Source: Volutella citrinella (taxonomy: Eukaryota; Ascomycota; Sordariomycetes; Hypocreales; Nectriaceae). From it: DNA of 64,000 nt. Shown here one piece after another: positions 36,038 to 47,766 of the stretch (positions are counted from its first letter, which is position 1; each line of letters starts with the position of its first letter). The notes under the pieces are model-generated. The model saw only the letters and a program-made list of their open reading frames with translations, ran no database searches and was not told the origin of the DNA. The position numbers were made by a program, and so were the translations under genes. The DNA is taken from contig JAWZSP010000002.1 in assembly GCA_034401135.1 (NCBI GenBank), forward strand, positions 1,426,001-1,490,000, given 5' to 3'.

Positions 36038-36588
36038 GTTGTTGTTGGAAGGATCAAGGACGAACGGAAGCTGGCGACCCTGGGGGAAGTTTTGAGATGG
36101 CGAATGGGACGCAACTATAATTCGCAGTAGTACCTTCTCAGTCGCTCGCTTCCATTGGCATGCTGGGACCGGGTGGTGGGCCGCCGCCGGGTCCAGACAG
36201 TCCAGGCGGCCTTGGCGCCTCGATTGACGCATATTTAGCGACCAGATGCGCTGGACCGGACTCAGCTGCAGCGGGAGTCGACAACGCGGGCACAGCGCTG
36301 GAGAAAATGTTAGCGGGTGGTGGGACGCGGCTCAACCCCACTATCACTACGTACCTACCTAGACAGCCAGGTCTGTCGCGCCCACTTCTGGAGGCGGTTT
36401 TATCTTTTGTTTGATCAGAACCCCCGCCATTTCTCGACTTTCGTGAAGGCGAATCAACGTCGCCTGATCCAAGAACAGCTGACCGGACGGCTGAAACGAT
36501 TACTCACCATTCACAGCTTGATCCGTAGACCCTGTTTGTCTTTTGGAGCGTCTTTATCGACCGAACCGCCCCGAAACTAGCATCCATC
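36038..36588. promoter_or_regulatory. Divergent promoter of BNA4 and MAP1
   Basis: A 551-bp region between two divergent starts. It is GC-rich near BNA4 and pyrimidine-richer near MAP1. No clear TATA or CCAAT was identified. Confidence 0.45.
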
Positions 36589-37962
36589 ATGACGTCCGAG
36601 CCTCCGACCAAGAGAAAATGCCTGAGCGTTGACTGTGAGAATGACGCCGGGTCGCTCCAGTGCCCAACATGTCTGAAGCTCGGCATCGATGATAGTTTCT
36701 TTTGCTCGCAAGAATGTTTCAAAAAGAACTGGGTAGGAGCCAGTCATGCCACCATCCTCGGCACCTGTTACTGACCGACCCCTCCCAGGTCAACCACAAG
36801 ACGATGCACAAGCCAAGCAGTACAGCCTCCTCTTGATCGTTGCTACAGACACAGCTAACAAGACCCAGCTGACCCCAGCGTATACAACCCGTACCCGAAC
36901 TTCCCCTACAGTGGATCTCTGCGGCCCGTCTACCCTCTGTCTCCGCACCGAACTCTTCCCAAGTCGATCCCTCACCCCGTGTGGTGGCAAGACGGAAACC
37001 CCAAGTACAACCGATCCATCCTCAACCGCAACAAGTTCGATATTCTCGACAAGGCAGGCCAGGATGCCATGCGAAAGAGCTGCAGGCTAGCCCGAGAGGT
37101 TCTTGACCTCGCCGCTGCGGCTGCAAAGCCCGGCGTCACGACTGACTATATCGACGAAATTGTCCACAAGGCTTGCATCGAGCGAAACGTACGTGCTGCT
37201 GGCAAGCATCTGCATTGCTCTTTACATCCCATACTAACAACTTGCACAGTCCTATCCCTCGCCCCTCAACTATAACCACTTCCCCAAGTCCTGTTGCACG
37301 TCGCCGAACGAGGTAATTTGCCACGGCATTCCTGATCAGCGTGTTCTCCTTGACGGAGACATCCTCAACATTGACATTTCTCTTTACCACGAGGGTTACC
37401 ACGCGGACCTGAATGAGACGTACTACATTGGAGAGAAGGCCAAGGCGGACCCTGACACCGTCCGCGTTGTCGAGACTGCGCGAGAATGCCTGGAAGAGTC
37501 CATCAAGGCGGTGAAGCCTGGTACCCTGATCCGGGAGTTTGGAAACATCATCGAGAAGCATGCCAAGGAGCGCAACTGCAGCGTCATCCGCACATACTGC
37601 GGCCACGGCATCGGCAAGCTGTTCCACTGCCCTCCCAACGTTCCTCATTATGCCAAGAACAAGACGGTTGGTGAATGCAAGCCCGGCATGACCTTCACGA
37701 TCGAGCCCATGATTGCACTGGGCAAGTACCGTGACATTACCTGGCCCGACAACTGGACGAGCACGACCATTGATGGAAAGTGGACGGCACAGTTTGGTAA
37801 GGACCCATACTTTGAAGTGAATGCATGGATATTAATCCTATCACAGAACACACTCTTTTGGTCACTGAGGATGGCGTCGAGATTCTGACTGCAAGGAAGG
37901 AGGACTCGCCCGGTGGTCCCGTTCCTATGCCCGAGGCCAACGGCGCAACCAAGGCCGAGTAA
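36589..37962 (+). CDS. MAP1: Methionine aminopeptidase 1 with zinc finger
   Basis: It removes initiator methionine from nascent proteins at the ribosome. Five exons: 36589-36732, 36789-36819 (a 31-nt microexon), 36869-37188, 37250-37796 and 37847-37962. Introns are 49-61 nt; the product is 385 residues. The N-terminal C6H2 zinc finger ([18 protein letters not shown], then [20 protein letters not shown]) docks the enzyme on the ribosome, as in yeast Map1. The linker [19 protein letters not shown] and the pita-bread catalytic domain follow. Metal ligands are visible as Asp in DILNIDIS and HADLN, His in CGHGIGK, and Glu in TIEPM and VTEDG. The second zinc-binding His pair is split across exons 1-2. 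Confidence 0.95.
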
Positions 37963-38934
37963 AAGGCAGCAACGCATATTCGAGGCCGAGATGCATGCAT
38001 GACGCTGGCTCTGTTGTTGAAGAGGAGTATGTGGAGTACTGGGTAGCGTGGGGATGGTTGGAGCGGGATCAGACGCATGGCATCGGAGTTGGACTATTGA
38101 CTATAATGACATGGTTCATGCAAGTATGGGCACCTATATGCAAAGAAGTAGTGCTGGAATCAAAACGAACGAAAGAACCGAACTCCAAGTACAATTCAGC
38201 ATAGCAGGGATTTTGTTTTGTGGGGATGTTTGATTCGCGGCTATCTGTCGCCTTCCAGGACAGACTTCCAGACCCCAGAGCGCGCCCGCCCGAATAGGAA
38301 GTGGCATCGGATGTGGGTTTGTGCCTGCCTCAGTCAACGCGTCCACGTTTGATTGCGCCTCCGGATGCGGCCAAAAGTCCAACGTCTTCGAGCAGGTTCG
38401 GTGAGCGGCCGGCTGGTACCCATGGCACCTAATCAAATACACCAGTAAGCACCTTCCAGTGGGCGAGGATAGTACCTAGGTAGGCTCCAAGTGGAGGGAT
38501 CCACTGGCCACCAGGCCAGCCACGGAAGCCCAGCCACATGCGCCGACGACCATGCCACGCGCATCCACTGCATGGGGAGGCGAGCCTCTTCCATCATCGC
38601 CGCTAAGTCCAGCTCCACCTCCACCAACCCAGCTTTACCACAACCACCATAACCACACCATCCGCTGCCCGCCACCGTCATTTCTCTCTTCCCCGCCTCC
38701 CATCTCGCTCAAATCTAAATCACAGCCTTGGCCGCAACTTCAGCCTTACAGCTGCCCTCACTTCCACTGCGTACTGCCTCAGCCGACAAGCTTTTCTCGG
38801 CTGCCCTGACGTCTCTGCCCCTGCTCGCGCGCGCGCAAATAGGAGCTTCCATCCGAACTCGACAACTGTCTTTCGGATTTTCGTCGAGCTTTTTCCCGCC
38901 CAACGCCCAACGCCCTGCACCATAGTCGCCCATC
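37963..38934. other. Intergenic region, tandem genes
   Basis: MAP1 3' flank and ERV14 promoter. The segment 38,600-38,900 is strongly pyrimidine-rich, as is usual before constitutively expressed fungal genes. No other feature was seen. Confidence 0.45.
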
Positions 38935-39576
38935 ATGATGTCCGGAGAAGCTTGGCTGTACCTTCTGGCGGTACTGATCAATGCCGTCAACCTTTTCCTT
39001 CAGGTTTTCTTCACCATCATGTACAGTGATCTCGAGTGGTAGGTCGCCCTTTATCCCTTGCCTGCGAGGCCGGAGCCCCCGATATGGCTGGTGACAGGCG
39101 CTTCTTGTCCACGATCTTTCAAGCTGACAGATGTTCCTCAGTGACTACATCAACCCCATTGACCTCTGCAACCGCCTGAACACCTACATCATCCCCGAGG
39201 CCGCGGTGCACGGTTTCTTGACCTTCCTGTTCCTTATCAACGGTTACTGGCTGCCTCTGATCCTCAACCTGCCTCTCCTTGCCTGGAACGCCAAGAAGTA
39301 AGACGCCCTCGAACTCTCACTCGTCCACTACAAGCTCATACGTATTTAGGATCTTCGAGAACACCCATCTTTTGGATGCCACCGAGATTTTCCGCAAGCT
39401 CAACGTCCACAAGAAGGTACGCACGCGATCCCCCATGGCCGGCCCACTGCGTCGTTTTTTGCCGAGTCTAACCCCCTGCACAGGAATCGTTCTTCAAGCT
39501 GGGTTTCCACCTGATCATGTTCTTCTTCTACCTCTACAGCATGATCGTTGCGCTCATCCGGGACGAGTCCTCGTAA
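38935..39576 (+). CDS. ERV14: Cornichon-family ER cargo receptor
   Basis: Erv14/cornichon packages membrane cargo into COPII vesicles at the ER. Four exons: 38935-39038, 39142-39297, 39350-39416 and 39484-39576. Introns are 103, 52 and 67 nt; the product is 139 residues, the usual family length. It starts [21 protein letters not shown] (two adjacent ATGs). [16 protein letters not shown] spans intron 1, and [17 protein letters not shown] is the cornichon signature used for COPII contact. Three membrane segments are visible (residues about 7-29, 53-80 and 118-135). The call is secure. Confidence 0.95.
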
Positions 39577-40221
39577 ATGCGGTCGATCACCCACACGGAA
39601 CGACAATACGGCGGCTAGATCAAAGCGGTCTGTTTGACTGAATAATGTGGTGAATAATCGATCTGCCCCTACCCGGAGGCTTGAGAATCGACTCTGAGCT
39701 GAGTCTCGCGACGGGATCGATGCATCGGCCGGGGCAGTACATACTAGTAATGAGAAGGACATGGTATAGATCGATGACGATTCCGAAGAGGCGGGCGTGG
39801 CGTATATAGCGTCTGTATTCCGCCCACTGGCATGCACCTTGAACAACTTGCAAAGTGCCAGATATGTGGTAATGTGTGATGTCCAATGTAACTACTACAC
39901 ATTTGCTCTTCTGCACCTCTCTTTCTGGCGCCTTTTTGTGACCCCATGAATGTTTAATGGTCTCTGGGTTCGCCAGACTGCACTGCATATGTGTCAAATA
40001 CAACGGCTACTTTGTGAATGCTAGCCTTGGGCCTATGTAAAGGCCTACCTGAGGCATCTATCGGGCTTGCGCATGAGCTTGGGTTGGTGGTTCAGGAGAG
40101 CCACCAAGCCATGATGAAGCATCACGTGACCCAGCCAAATATTGTTTTGCAGCGACCTGACCTGGAGACGTTTGGCCGTTTTTCGAATCAACTTCAATCT
40201 AACTCGGAAAAGCCGTTCACC
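39577..40221. other. Intergenic region, tandem genes
   Basis: ERV14 3' flank and CDC40 leader. The CDC40 frame is open from an in-frame ATG at 40018, so the last 204 bases could in principle encode an N-terminal extension (see CDC40). Otherwise nothing is recognisable. Confidence 0.45.
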
Positions 40222-41811
40222 ATGGCAGACTTTGGCGATTATCCTCCGAACCTTGCGCCGCAGGATGCGCTTATTGTCCGAGAACAAACCGAGCCGGACC
40301 ATGCTGTTGTTCCGTACTCAGCCGAGGACCTGTCGCGACCTCAACTCGGCCCTGCGAATCCTTTCAAAGGCGAGGCAACTGTGCAGAAGCGAAAGAATAT
40401 CCTGACGGGCCACGCCGAGGAAACTTTTGTCAGCGAACACACATTCCGAAGCAAGCACCGAGCTGTCGAGCGAAGAGGTGGCCCTGAACGGGAATATCAG
40501 ACCAATGCTGAGTCGAAAGCTGAAGCCGCCCGTATCCGAGCGCGGAGAGAAAAGAAGGGCGACGCGAGCATTGCCGAAGGGGCGGGTGCCTATGTTGGCC
40601 CTTGGGCAAAGTACCGACGCGAAGAGTACGAAATTGTCGGCGAAGACGAGGAACTCGCGAGCGACGAAGAATACGAGATCATCGAGGAGGACGAGGATGT
40701 CGTTGAGAGCGGTGCCGTTGTTCAGGCACCAGCTGCCGCGCTTGCGCGAAGGCAAGAGGTTGAGGAGCTGGGCGAGGAGACGACAACGTTCCACGGATCG
40801 GCGGAGCACGATTACCAGGGCAGAACATACATGCATGTGCCCCAGGACCTGGACATCGACCTGCGGAAGGAGACTGGAAGCATCACCAACTATATCCCCA
40901 AGAAGCAGATCCACTCGTGGAAGAACCACACCAAGGCTGTCACTGCGCTGCGCTTCTTGCCCAACTCTGGCCACTTGCTGCTCTCTGCCAGCGCCGATAC
41001 CACAGTCAAGATTTGGGACGTGTACCACGAGCGCGAGCTTCTGCGCACCTACTCTGGCCACTCCAAGGCGCTTTCCGACATATGCTTCAATGCCTCGGGC
41101 ACGCAGTTCCTATCCTCTTCATATGATCGTATGATGAAGCTCTGGGATACGGAGACGGGCGTCTGCATCAGCAAATTTACGACTGGCAAGACTCCTCATG
41201 TTATCAAGTTCAACCCGGACCCCGAGCACTCGAATGAGTTTCTTGCGGGTATGTCGGATAAGAAGATTGTTCAGTTTGACATTCGAACGCCAAAGGAAGT
41301 GGTGCAGGAGTACGACCACCATCTGGCGGCGATCAACACCATTGTGTTTGTGGATGACAACCGCCGCTTCATGACAACCTCGGATGATAAGTCACTCCGT
41401 GCCTGGGACTACAACATCCCTGTTCCGATCAAGTACATTGCGGAACCCGACATGTATCCCATGACGCGTGCGGCGCCTCACCCAAGCGGAAAGTACGTGG
41501 CGTACCAGAGCTCCGACAACCAGATTCTGGTATACGGCGCCAACGACAAGTTCCGGCAGAACAGGAAGAAGAGCTACCGGGGACACAACAACGTAGGCCT
41601 GGGAATCGACCTTGACTGCAGCCCCGACGGCCAGTTCCTGGCCTCCGGAGACTCGGCGGGATATGTGTGCTTCTGGGACTGGAAGACGTGCAAGCTGTAC
41701 CACAAACTCAAGGCCGGCACCCAGGCCATCACTTGCGTGAAGTGGCACCCACAAGAGACGAGCAAGGTTGTGGCTGCGGGCATGGACGGTGATATCAGGT
41801 ACTATGATTAG
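40222..41811 (+). CDS. CDC40: Pre-mRNA splicing factor Prp17/Cdc40, WD40 protein
   Basis: A spliceosome protein needed for the second splicing step. An intronless 529-residue frame. I start at the ATG in CACCATGG (40222) because MADFGDYPP is followed at once by conserved-looking family sequence. The frame is open back to an ATG at 40018, which would add 68 unrelated residues. The N-terminal half is charged and acidic (EDEELASDEEYEIIEEDEDV at about 140-160). TYMHVPQDLDIDLRKE and the seven-bladed WD40 propeller follow from about residue 220, with repeats such as SASADTTVKIWDVY, SSSYDRMMKLWDTE and ASGDSAGYVCFWDWK. It ends GMDGDIRYYD, the expected C-terminus. Confidence 0.95.
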   Translation: MADFGDYPPNLAPQDALIVREQTEPDHAVVPYSAEDLSRPQLGPANPFKGEATVQKRKNILTGHAEETFVSEHTFRSKHRAVERRGGPEREYQTNAESKAEAARIRARREKKGDASIAEGAGAYVGPWAKYRREEYEIVGEDEELASDEEYEIIEEDEDVVESGAVVQAPAAALARRQEVEELGEETTTFHGSAEHDYQGRTYMHVPQDLDIDLRKETGSITNYIPKKQIHSWKNHTKAVTALRFLPNSGHLLLSASADTTVKIWDVYHERELLRTYSGHSKALSDICFNASGTQFLSSSYDRMMKLWDTETGVCISKFTTGKTPHVIKFNPDPEHSNEFLAGMSDKKIVQFDIRTPKEVVQEYDHHLAAINTIVFVDDNRRFMTTSDDKSLRAWDYNIPVPIKYIAEPDMYPMTRAAPHPSGKYVAYQSSDNQILVYGANDKFRQNRKKSYRGHNNVGLGIDLDCSPDGQFLASGDSAGYVCFWDWKTCKLYHKLKAGTQAITCVKWHPQETSKVVAAGMDGDIRYYD

Positions 41812-43897
41812 ACGGCCGGCGGGCTTGTGTGGTTATTACTGGAATGGCTATAATGGGTATTGCTTCGCATAGCATGGCGTTTTGGATTTTATCTCTGCGT
41901 CGCACATGTATATGGTGGAGAAAAAGAGGACGCAAATCAACGGCGGCCAATCAGTGAATTGATGAATGGTCCCTCCATCCAACGTCCCCAACGGCGTCTT
42001 TTCCCCGCGCTATGCCGGCATTTCATGATGATGCATCCACTACCTAGTGTGTCCTTGGCCTTGTGGTGTGGACGAGTCAAGAGCGATGGCGGCGACACGA
42101 AAAACCCAAGCTGCGTCCATCCCCACGAGTACTGACACTCGGGCGACAGATCATCGTCGGCTCCGGCGCTGCTCTGGGGCAGGTCTAGCCGAAGCAGCCG
42201 GATTGGTAATGTTGCCCCGAGCCATTCGACGAGCGGGATGCCTGGTTGGCCGCGGGACGGGGTCTGGCTGACGACCCCTGTTGCCTCGCACCGGCGCTAC
42301 CCCGCGATTCGTCCGGCTCCGACCTGTCCAGTTTGGCCTACATGTCCTCGTCCAAGCTGGCAGGCAGTGCGGAATTGACTCGTCCTCTCCGCATTGACCT
42401 CGGCGAGTCAACGCCTCTCGGGGACTCGGGGTCTGACGACTCGTCCAGCGCCAAGATGCACTCACATGCTTTTATGGCGCCCCCCCACGCACTCTAATAG
42501 CGCGCGCACAGACTGGTCGAGTGCGGACACTGCGGAATACAACACGCCGGTGTCTGCTTGCATGTACACTTGTGACGGCGAGTTGGCAAAGATTCAGACC
42601 TAATCTTTGGCTTCTGCTTTGAAAGAGGCATATGTCTTGAGTGCTGTCCTCCTCTGCTTGTCTGCATGAAGGATGGATGTAGATAAAAAAAAGAGGGTGA
42701 ACATGCCGTGTCATGATCTCTTCCGACCACAACCCTCCTTTGGTGCACTATCACAATATATTTACCGTTCTTGAACGCAAAGCCTTGATGCTACCCCTTG
42801 CCACCCCGAGGCCGATGGGAAGGAATGATCTTGGGTGCATCGTTCGGGGCCAAATTATATTGAAGACGGGTACCGATCGGTCTTGTTGATGGGGAGGCGT
42901 CGGGCCATGCGCGATTCGACTCAACGGAACGGTCGGCCACACGAGCCTCGGGAAGTGTCCGGCACTGTTGATCTGTTCGCAAGCCACTCACGAGATGGCA
43001 GATGAAAGCAGCAAGAGCGAGACAGGATACGCACGAAAGTTGGCAGGATGATGCTGTGAAAAAGAACAGTTCGAGATGCCCAGAAGAACGAGTTGCGTAT
43101 TACTCGGGTCATGGCCACTGTTTATTAGCACGTCGAATCGGTCCACCGACAGCCCGGGGCCGAGCGCTAGGATAGATGCAGCCTCTGTGGCCGAAGCTGC
43201 CCCAACTCTCCGTACGATGGGATAGGAGAAAATGAACTTGTGAAGCCAGCATCGTGCAGGTCTTCCCCCAGTACAGTACCCCAGACCCGCCATCATCCAT
43301 GCGCTACCCCGCGCCCCATCTCCGCGCTCTCCACTTGCTCCATACATTCGACACAGGACTGTGCCTATTACAGTAGCCCCCCGGTGGCGCGGCTGAAGAA
43401 ACTGGCCGGCCGCAGCGGCGTTCCGCGGACATGCAGTCGGAAGGGTGAATCGTCCGTCCAGTGCTGAATTGAGCAGTGCCTCCAGTACCTGTAGTTGCGT
43501 CATGCGCCGCCTGGTCATGATGCGTTAGCCACTCTGGGCGCCTCCCTGGGCGCCTGCCTTGGACGTGCATGCTCCGTTCCTGCCTCCGATGCGCCCTTGC
43601 CCGTGTATCTGTAGCATCGTACGCAGCTGGTAGATTCCCACCCATGGCCACCCTTACCCACGCGTGCCAGACCTGAGCCATACCCATGCCCATACCTGCT
43701 CCCATTCCCGGTTCCTCCAACTGATCGCCCCCTTCTTTTTTCTTCTTCACATCTCTCCCCACCTGCTTCTCCTCACGAAGTCGACTCGCCCGACAACTTT
43801 CTTTCCAGCCTTGACTAAGGACCGAATCTCAACCGTATAAGCCGGCAGCCTCTCGCGTCGCCTCGCTCGTCGCCGATTCTTCCTTGGCCAGCAAGCG
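41812..43897. other. Long intergenic region, tandem genes
   Basis: A 2.1-kb region between CDC40 and the Zn2Cys6 regulator. At 42,060-42,500 both strands have GC-rich open frames without recognisable domains. The regulator leader (43,690-43,890) is pyrimidine-rich. No RNA gene was seen. Confidence 0.4.
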
Positions 43898-46628
43898 ATG
43901 GCCGTGGCTGCTCCCGTGGCAATGGCTGAGGCCCAGATGGCCATAGGCAAGCCCAAGGTTCCCTCGAGAACCCGGAAGAGGGCTCCCAAAGCCTGCCTCT
44001 CCTGTCGCTCCCGCAAAGTCCGTTGCGATGTGTCCCAGAGAGGCCGACCTTGCATGAATTGCTATCTCGACAGTGAGAACTGCATCGTCACAGGACGCGC
44101 CTCTAGATAGTAAGTTCTCGATTAGTATAGAGCTTGGACACCCTTCCTCTCCATATTCATCGCTCACCGCTCTCCAGTCGTCAATCGCAACCAGAAAGCG
44201 ACGAGAGCTGGCAGCCGCCTCATGTCCAAAGCCAGCCGGAAGAGGAATGTGCACAACCCATAAGCTCGTCGAAACCCGCATTTGCGCCCCCTTACGCACC
44301 TGGCGATACTAGCATGACGGGTATCGTCGACATGGGACAAGCGCCCCTCCCGTTCTATCCTCCAAGTGTGTCTTCCGACGCCGCAAGTGAGTCCAGCGCG
44401 CCAAACCATGATCTAGGCATGACCGGAACGCCAATCTAAGTGCATGTTTAGCTTCTCAACCCGGAACACTTCAGAATCAACACCCAACCGCGCCCATGGA
44501 GCCTGGCCATGCGACTGCCACTCACGACCACAGTCTTGCTGTCAGTTCCGAGGTTCTGTACTCCTATTACCCATTCCTCAGTATCGCCAACCTCAGGAAC
44601 ATGCCTTCGCAAGATGTTGAGTTCTTGGAGCTTCAGGGGTGTCTCAGTGTTCCTACCAGAGAGATCTTGAACGAATTCCTTGAGCAATACTTTCTACATG
44701 TCCACCCTATCCTCCCTCTCATGAACGAAGGCGACTTCTGGAATCTCTACCATCATCAAGCGACTGCTGGAGCACCTCCCGAACGAATATCTCTGCTCGT
44801 ATTCCGTGCCATATTATTCGCTTCTTGCAACTTTGTTTCCCGCACAACAATCAAAGCACTTGGATTTCCCGACATCCGTCTGGCAAGGGCTACTTTTTAT
44901 CGACGAGCAAAGCTTCTTTACGACCTCGAATGCGAAAGCTCCTCTCTCTCCATCGCCCAAGCTGCCCTTCTGCTTACTTTTTGGGCACCTTCATCAACGC
45001 GGAAGCCCAATACATCGTGGCTGAGTCTTGCAATTCAACACGCCAAGTCTGCAGAAGCCCACCATTACGCGGCGATGCCAGTCTTCCCAGCTGCTTCTCA
45101 CCCAATGCAGCACCGCAAACAAAATATTCTGAAGAGGGTTTGGTGGTGTTGCGTCATCCGAGATCGCACGCTGGGCCTCCTGATGAGAAGGCCAATACAA
45201 ATCACTAAACTTCATTTCGACTTCGATTCAAATCCTCTCTTCACAAGCTCCGATCTGGAAGACGAATTCGAGCGCTCCAAGGTGTACAATTCGGAAACGA
45301 AGAAGAATCTGGCCGAGATCCTGGAGCAGGCCATTAAGCTCTATGTCGTCCTGACGGATATCATCATGCTCGTATTCCCACTGGACGACGCTCCTGGATG
45401 GGGCCGGTTACAGCTAAGTGAAGCCGAGCATCGCATCCAAGAATGCAAAACAGCCCTGGCACGGTGGTACAACTACGCCACGATGCGTTTTCCATCATTA
45501 CCGGGCCGCTTCAGAAAGCAGGAACCGGCGGTCGTTCTGTACACAAACTTGATGTACATGTACTATCACTCCACCCGCGTCGTGCTGTCTCATCACGAGA
45601 TTCTGCACCTCGCCATCCTCCAAGCCGCCCCGAGCGAGTTTGGCGTCGTCACCTCAGCAAAGGGCCTGGAAACAATCGAACAGAATCGCCATGAGCTACA
45701 AGACGCCGTTTCGGGGGTGACAGAGTGTCTAAAAGAACTAGTGCAGCAAAAGCTGGTGAGGTGGTTGCCCATCTCCGCCGTCGCATGCACTGCTCTCCCC
45801 TTAGTCCTAAACATTCTCGACGTTAAACTCTCGGGGAATGGGGCTCCCTCTACTGCCGATTCGAATACAGACCGGTTTATGAAGCAACACCGCCTCAACA
45901 TTCTCATCGAAGCCATGAAAACATACCAACCGCAGTATGACGGTGTCGACTGGGTCAGCCATATTGCCCGCCACGTTGTGACACTCGCACAGGTAGACGG
46001 CCCTACTTCGCAGGGAAGTGAGAAATCAAAGATTGCAGACTGGACAGATATTCTAGCTTTGCAGCCCAGCTCGTATCTCCGTCTCGCTTTGACGCTGGAC
46101 GTGAGTCTCAGCAAAGGGCGACTTCCCGAGGACGGCGATTTCCCCGTCAGCCTCCGAGGTTTGTTCGTGGGAGGCTTTAGTCCTCTGCGACAACTGATTG
46201 AAGAGGGCCGGAATAGTAACCCGCGCAAGTCGGAGACTTCAGAATCCGTGTCGAATACCTCTCCTAACTCTCAAACGGGCTCGAGTGACCTCGCTCTGGA
46301 TACGAAATCTGTGACGGAGACGCCCATGAATCCTGCAATTTCACCAATGGATGATGATACAGCAATGGCTACAAACGGGCTACCTTCTGAGGGCGTGGGG
46401 ATCCTCGGCGACGACTGCATTGTCGTGCTGCCCACGGATCAATCTCCCAGCGGAACCAGTGATTTGCAGGGAATGTATATCGATGGGCCAATGCCAGATG
46501 TCTCGGCTGAGTGGATAGAAAATGTTTGGGACGAAACTGACAACATGGAGGACAAGACGGACAGGGACATTGCTCGTGTGCTTCTAGGTGCCTTGCGTGA
46601 AGGTGACGATTGCGAAACTGCAGCGTAA
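43898..46628 (+). CDS. Zn(II)2Cys6 transcription factor, cutinase-factor/FarB-like
   Basis: Three exons: 43898-44109, 44178-44386 and 44452-46628. Introns are 68 and 65 nt; the product is 865 residues. The binuclear zinc cluster is at Cys33, 36, 43, 52, 55 and 62 (C-x2-C-x6-C-x8-C-x2-C-x6-C), with basic RTRKRAPK before it. The fungal transcription-factor middle domain starts around YYPFLSIANLRNMPSQD, with PTREILNEFLEQYFLHVHPILPLMNE typical of the family. The C-terminal 130 residues are acidic and Ser/Thr-rich, a likely activation region. The cluster plus the FLHVHPILPLMNE region resemble Fusarium CTF1-beta and Aspergillus FarB, regulators of cutinase and fatty-acid use; that assignment is from recall and moderate. 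A leader near 43,700-43,890 precedes the ATG. Confidence 0.86.
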
Positions 46629-46905
46629 CCGCATTGTTTTTTCTTGTGAGAGGATGTATCTAGAAACAAGCAGACGTCCCTCTATCCAGCTAATTGACAC
46701 GTTCAGACGCATTGCTGGTTCGTATACGGGTCTCGGGCTTGCTCAGCGGCATCAGGAGCAGGGGCTTGGCGACCGCCACATCGAAATCCGCGAGAGATGT
46801 ACGGACTATCTCGACTCGGACCAACCTTTGGAAATATCGCTCACTTTGTTGGCGTCTCGTGGTACAGGGGCATGCTCCTCCAAGAGGCCTTTTGTCCAAG
46901 GGAGA
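46629..46905. other. Short convergent intergenic region
   Basis: 277 bp between the regulator and SET-protein stops. Nothing is recognisable. Confidence 0.4.
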
Positions 46906-47766
46906 TCACCACACATCGACGATGCCCTCGTCGACCAGCCCAGAACAAGCGCCGCACTGGCAACAGAACCCATACCTGAGGTACAGGTCCAGGGGGGTCT
47001 TGGTGGTCCCGTACGAAATGGTGAGCTCCTCGCCGGCGGCCACAGTCTCCGCCTTGACCACCATGACGAGCTCGTTTGTGTCGCGGTTGTAGGTATAGGC
47101 GACCGTGTCCCTGGGGTGACAGGCATGGTTGAACCGGGAGGCAAAGGGGAAGAGCCCGGCCTCGCTATGAGAACCACCCGTAGCGAAACTAGCTTCTCGT
47201 CAGCCCGTGAAGATGGTACAACTCGAGTACGCGAAAGCGCCCCCTTCTCAAGCAGGAGCCCATCATGCGCCCGGGTTCGGACAGGGCAGAGGGCCAACTA
47301 CAACTCACCAGTTCGCCATCCAAATGGACAGAATCTTGGGAGTCCCGTACTTGCAGCTCCGGTTTTCGCGCATGCTCATGGCCACCTCCTTCTGTGTCGC
47401 CGTCAGCCTCTCAAAGTTGCGAAACAGAGAGGCCGAGTCGGCGATGAGCAGCGGACGCTCCGTCAGAATAACGTCTCCACGGAAGAGATCCTTGTTGGCG
47501 AAGACGCCCCATCCGGCGATTCTGGACTTGGCCACGGTGATATAGTCGTTGACCTCCTCGCTGAGCGCGTCGGGGATGGTGTCGTTGCGGAGAAAGTCGA
47601 GGGTGGCCGGCAGGTCTCCTGGGTCAGATTCGTCGCTGGAGTCTTGCATGTCGGGCCGCATTGATATAGGGACTTCCGGTACACTTGGTGTCGGGGGCTC
47701 GGGCTTTGGGAGTTGGTCAGGGGGCTCGACCGGAGGGGAGCCTTCAATTGCGTTGGGTGCTTCCAT
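46906..47766 (-). CDS. SET-domain protein, putative lysine methyltransferase
   Basis: Exons 47766-47309 and 47188-46906 with a 120-nt intron (GTGAGT...GCTAG) give 246 residues. Residues 1-75 are Pro/Glu/Asp-rich and disordered. The SET core begins at SRIAGWGVFANKDLFRGDVI (about 95). RFNHACHP (cofactor-binding Asn-His) and GEELTISYG (catalytic Tyr region) follow. The end FCCQCGAC is a compact post-SET zinc-binding Cys set. It is short and carries no MYND or other targeting domain. This class of fungal stand-alone SET proteins has no agreed substrate; histone or non-histone lysine methylation is inferred. The tail ends VDVW at 46906. Confidence 0.86.

Noticed and set aside
42047..42497. Short overlapping frames on both strands (for example one starting MAATRKTQ)
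   Set aside because: They read like a possible small spliced gene, but no exon chain with good splice signals and plausible protein content could be built.
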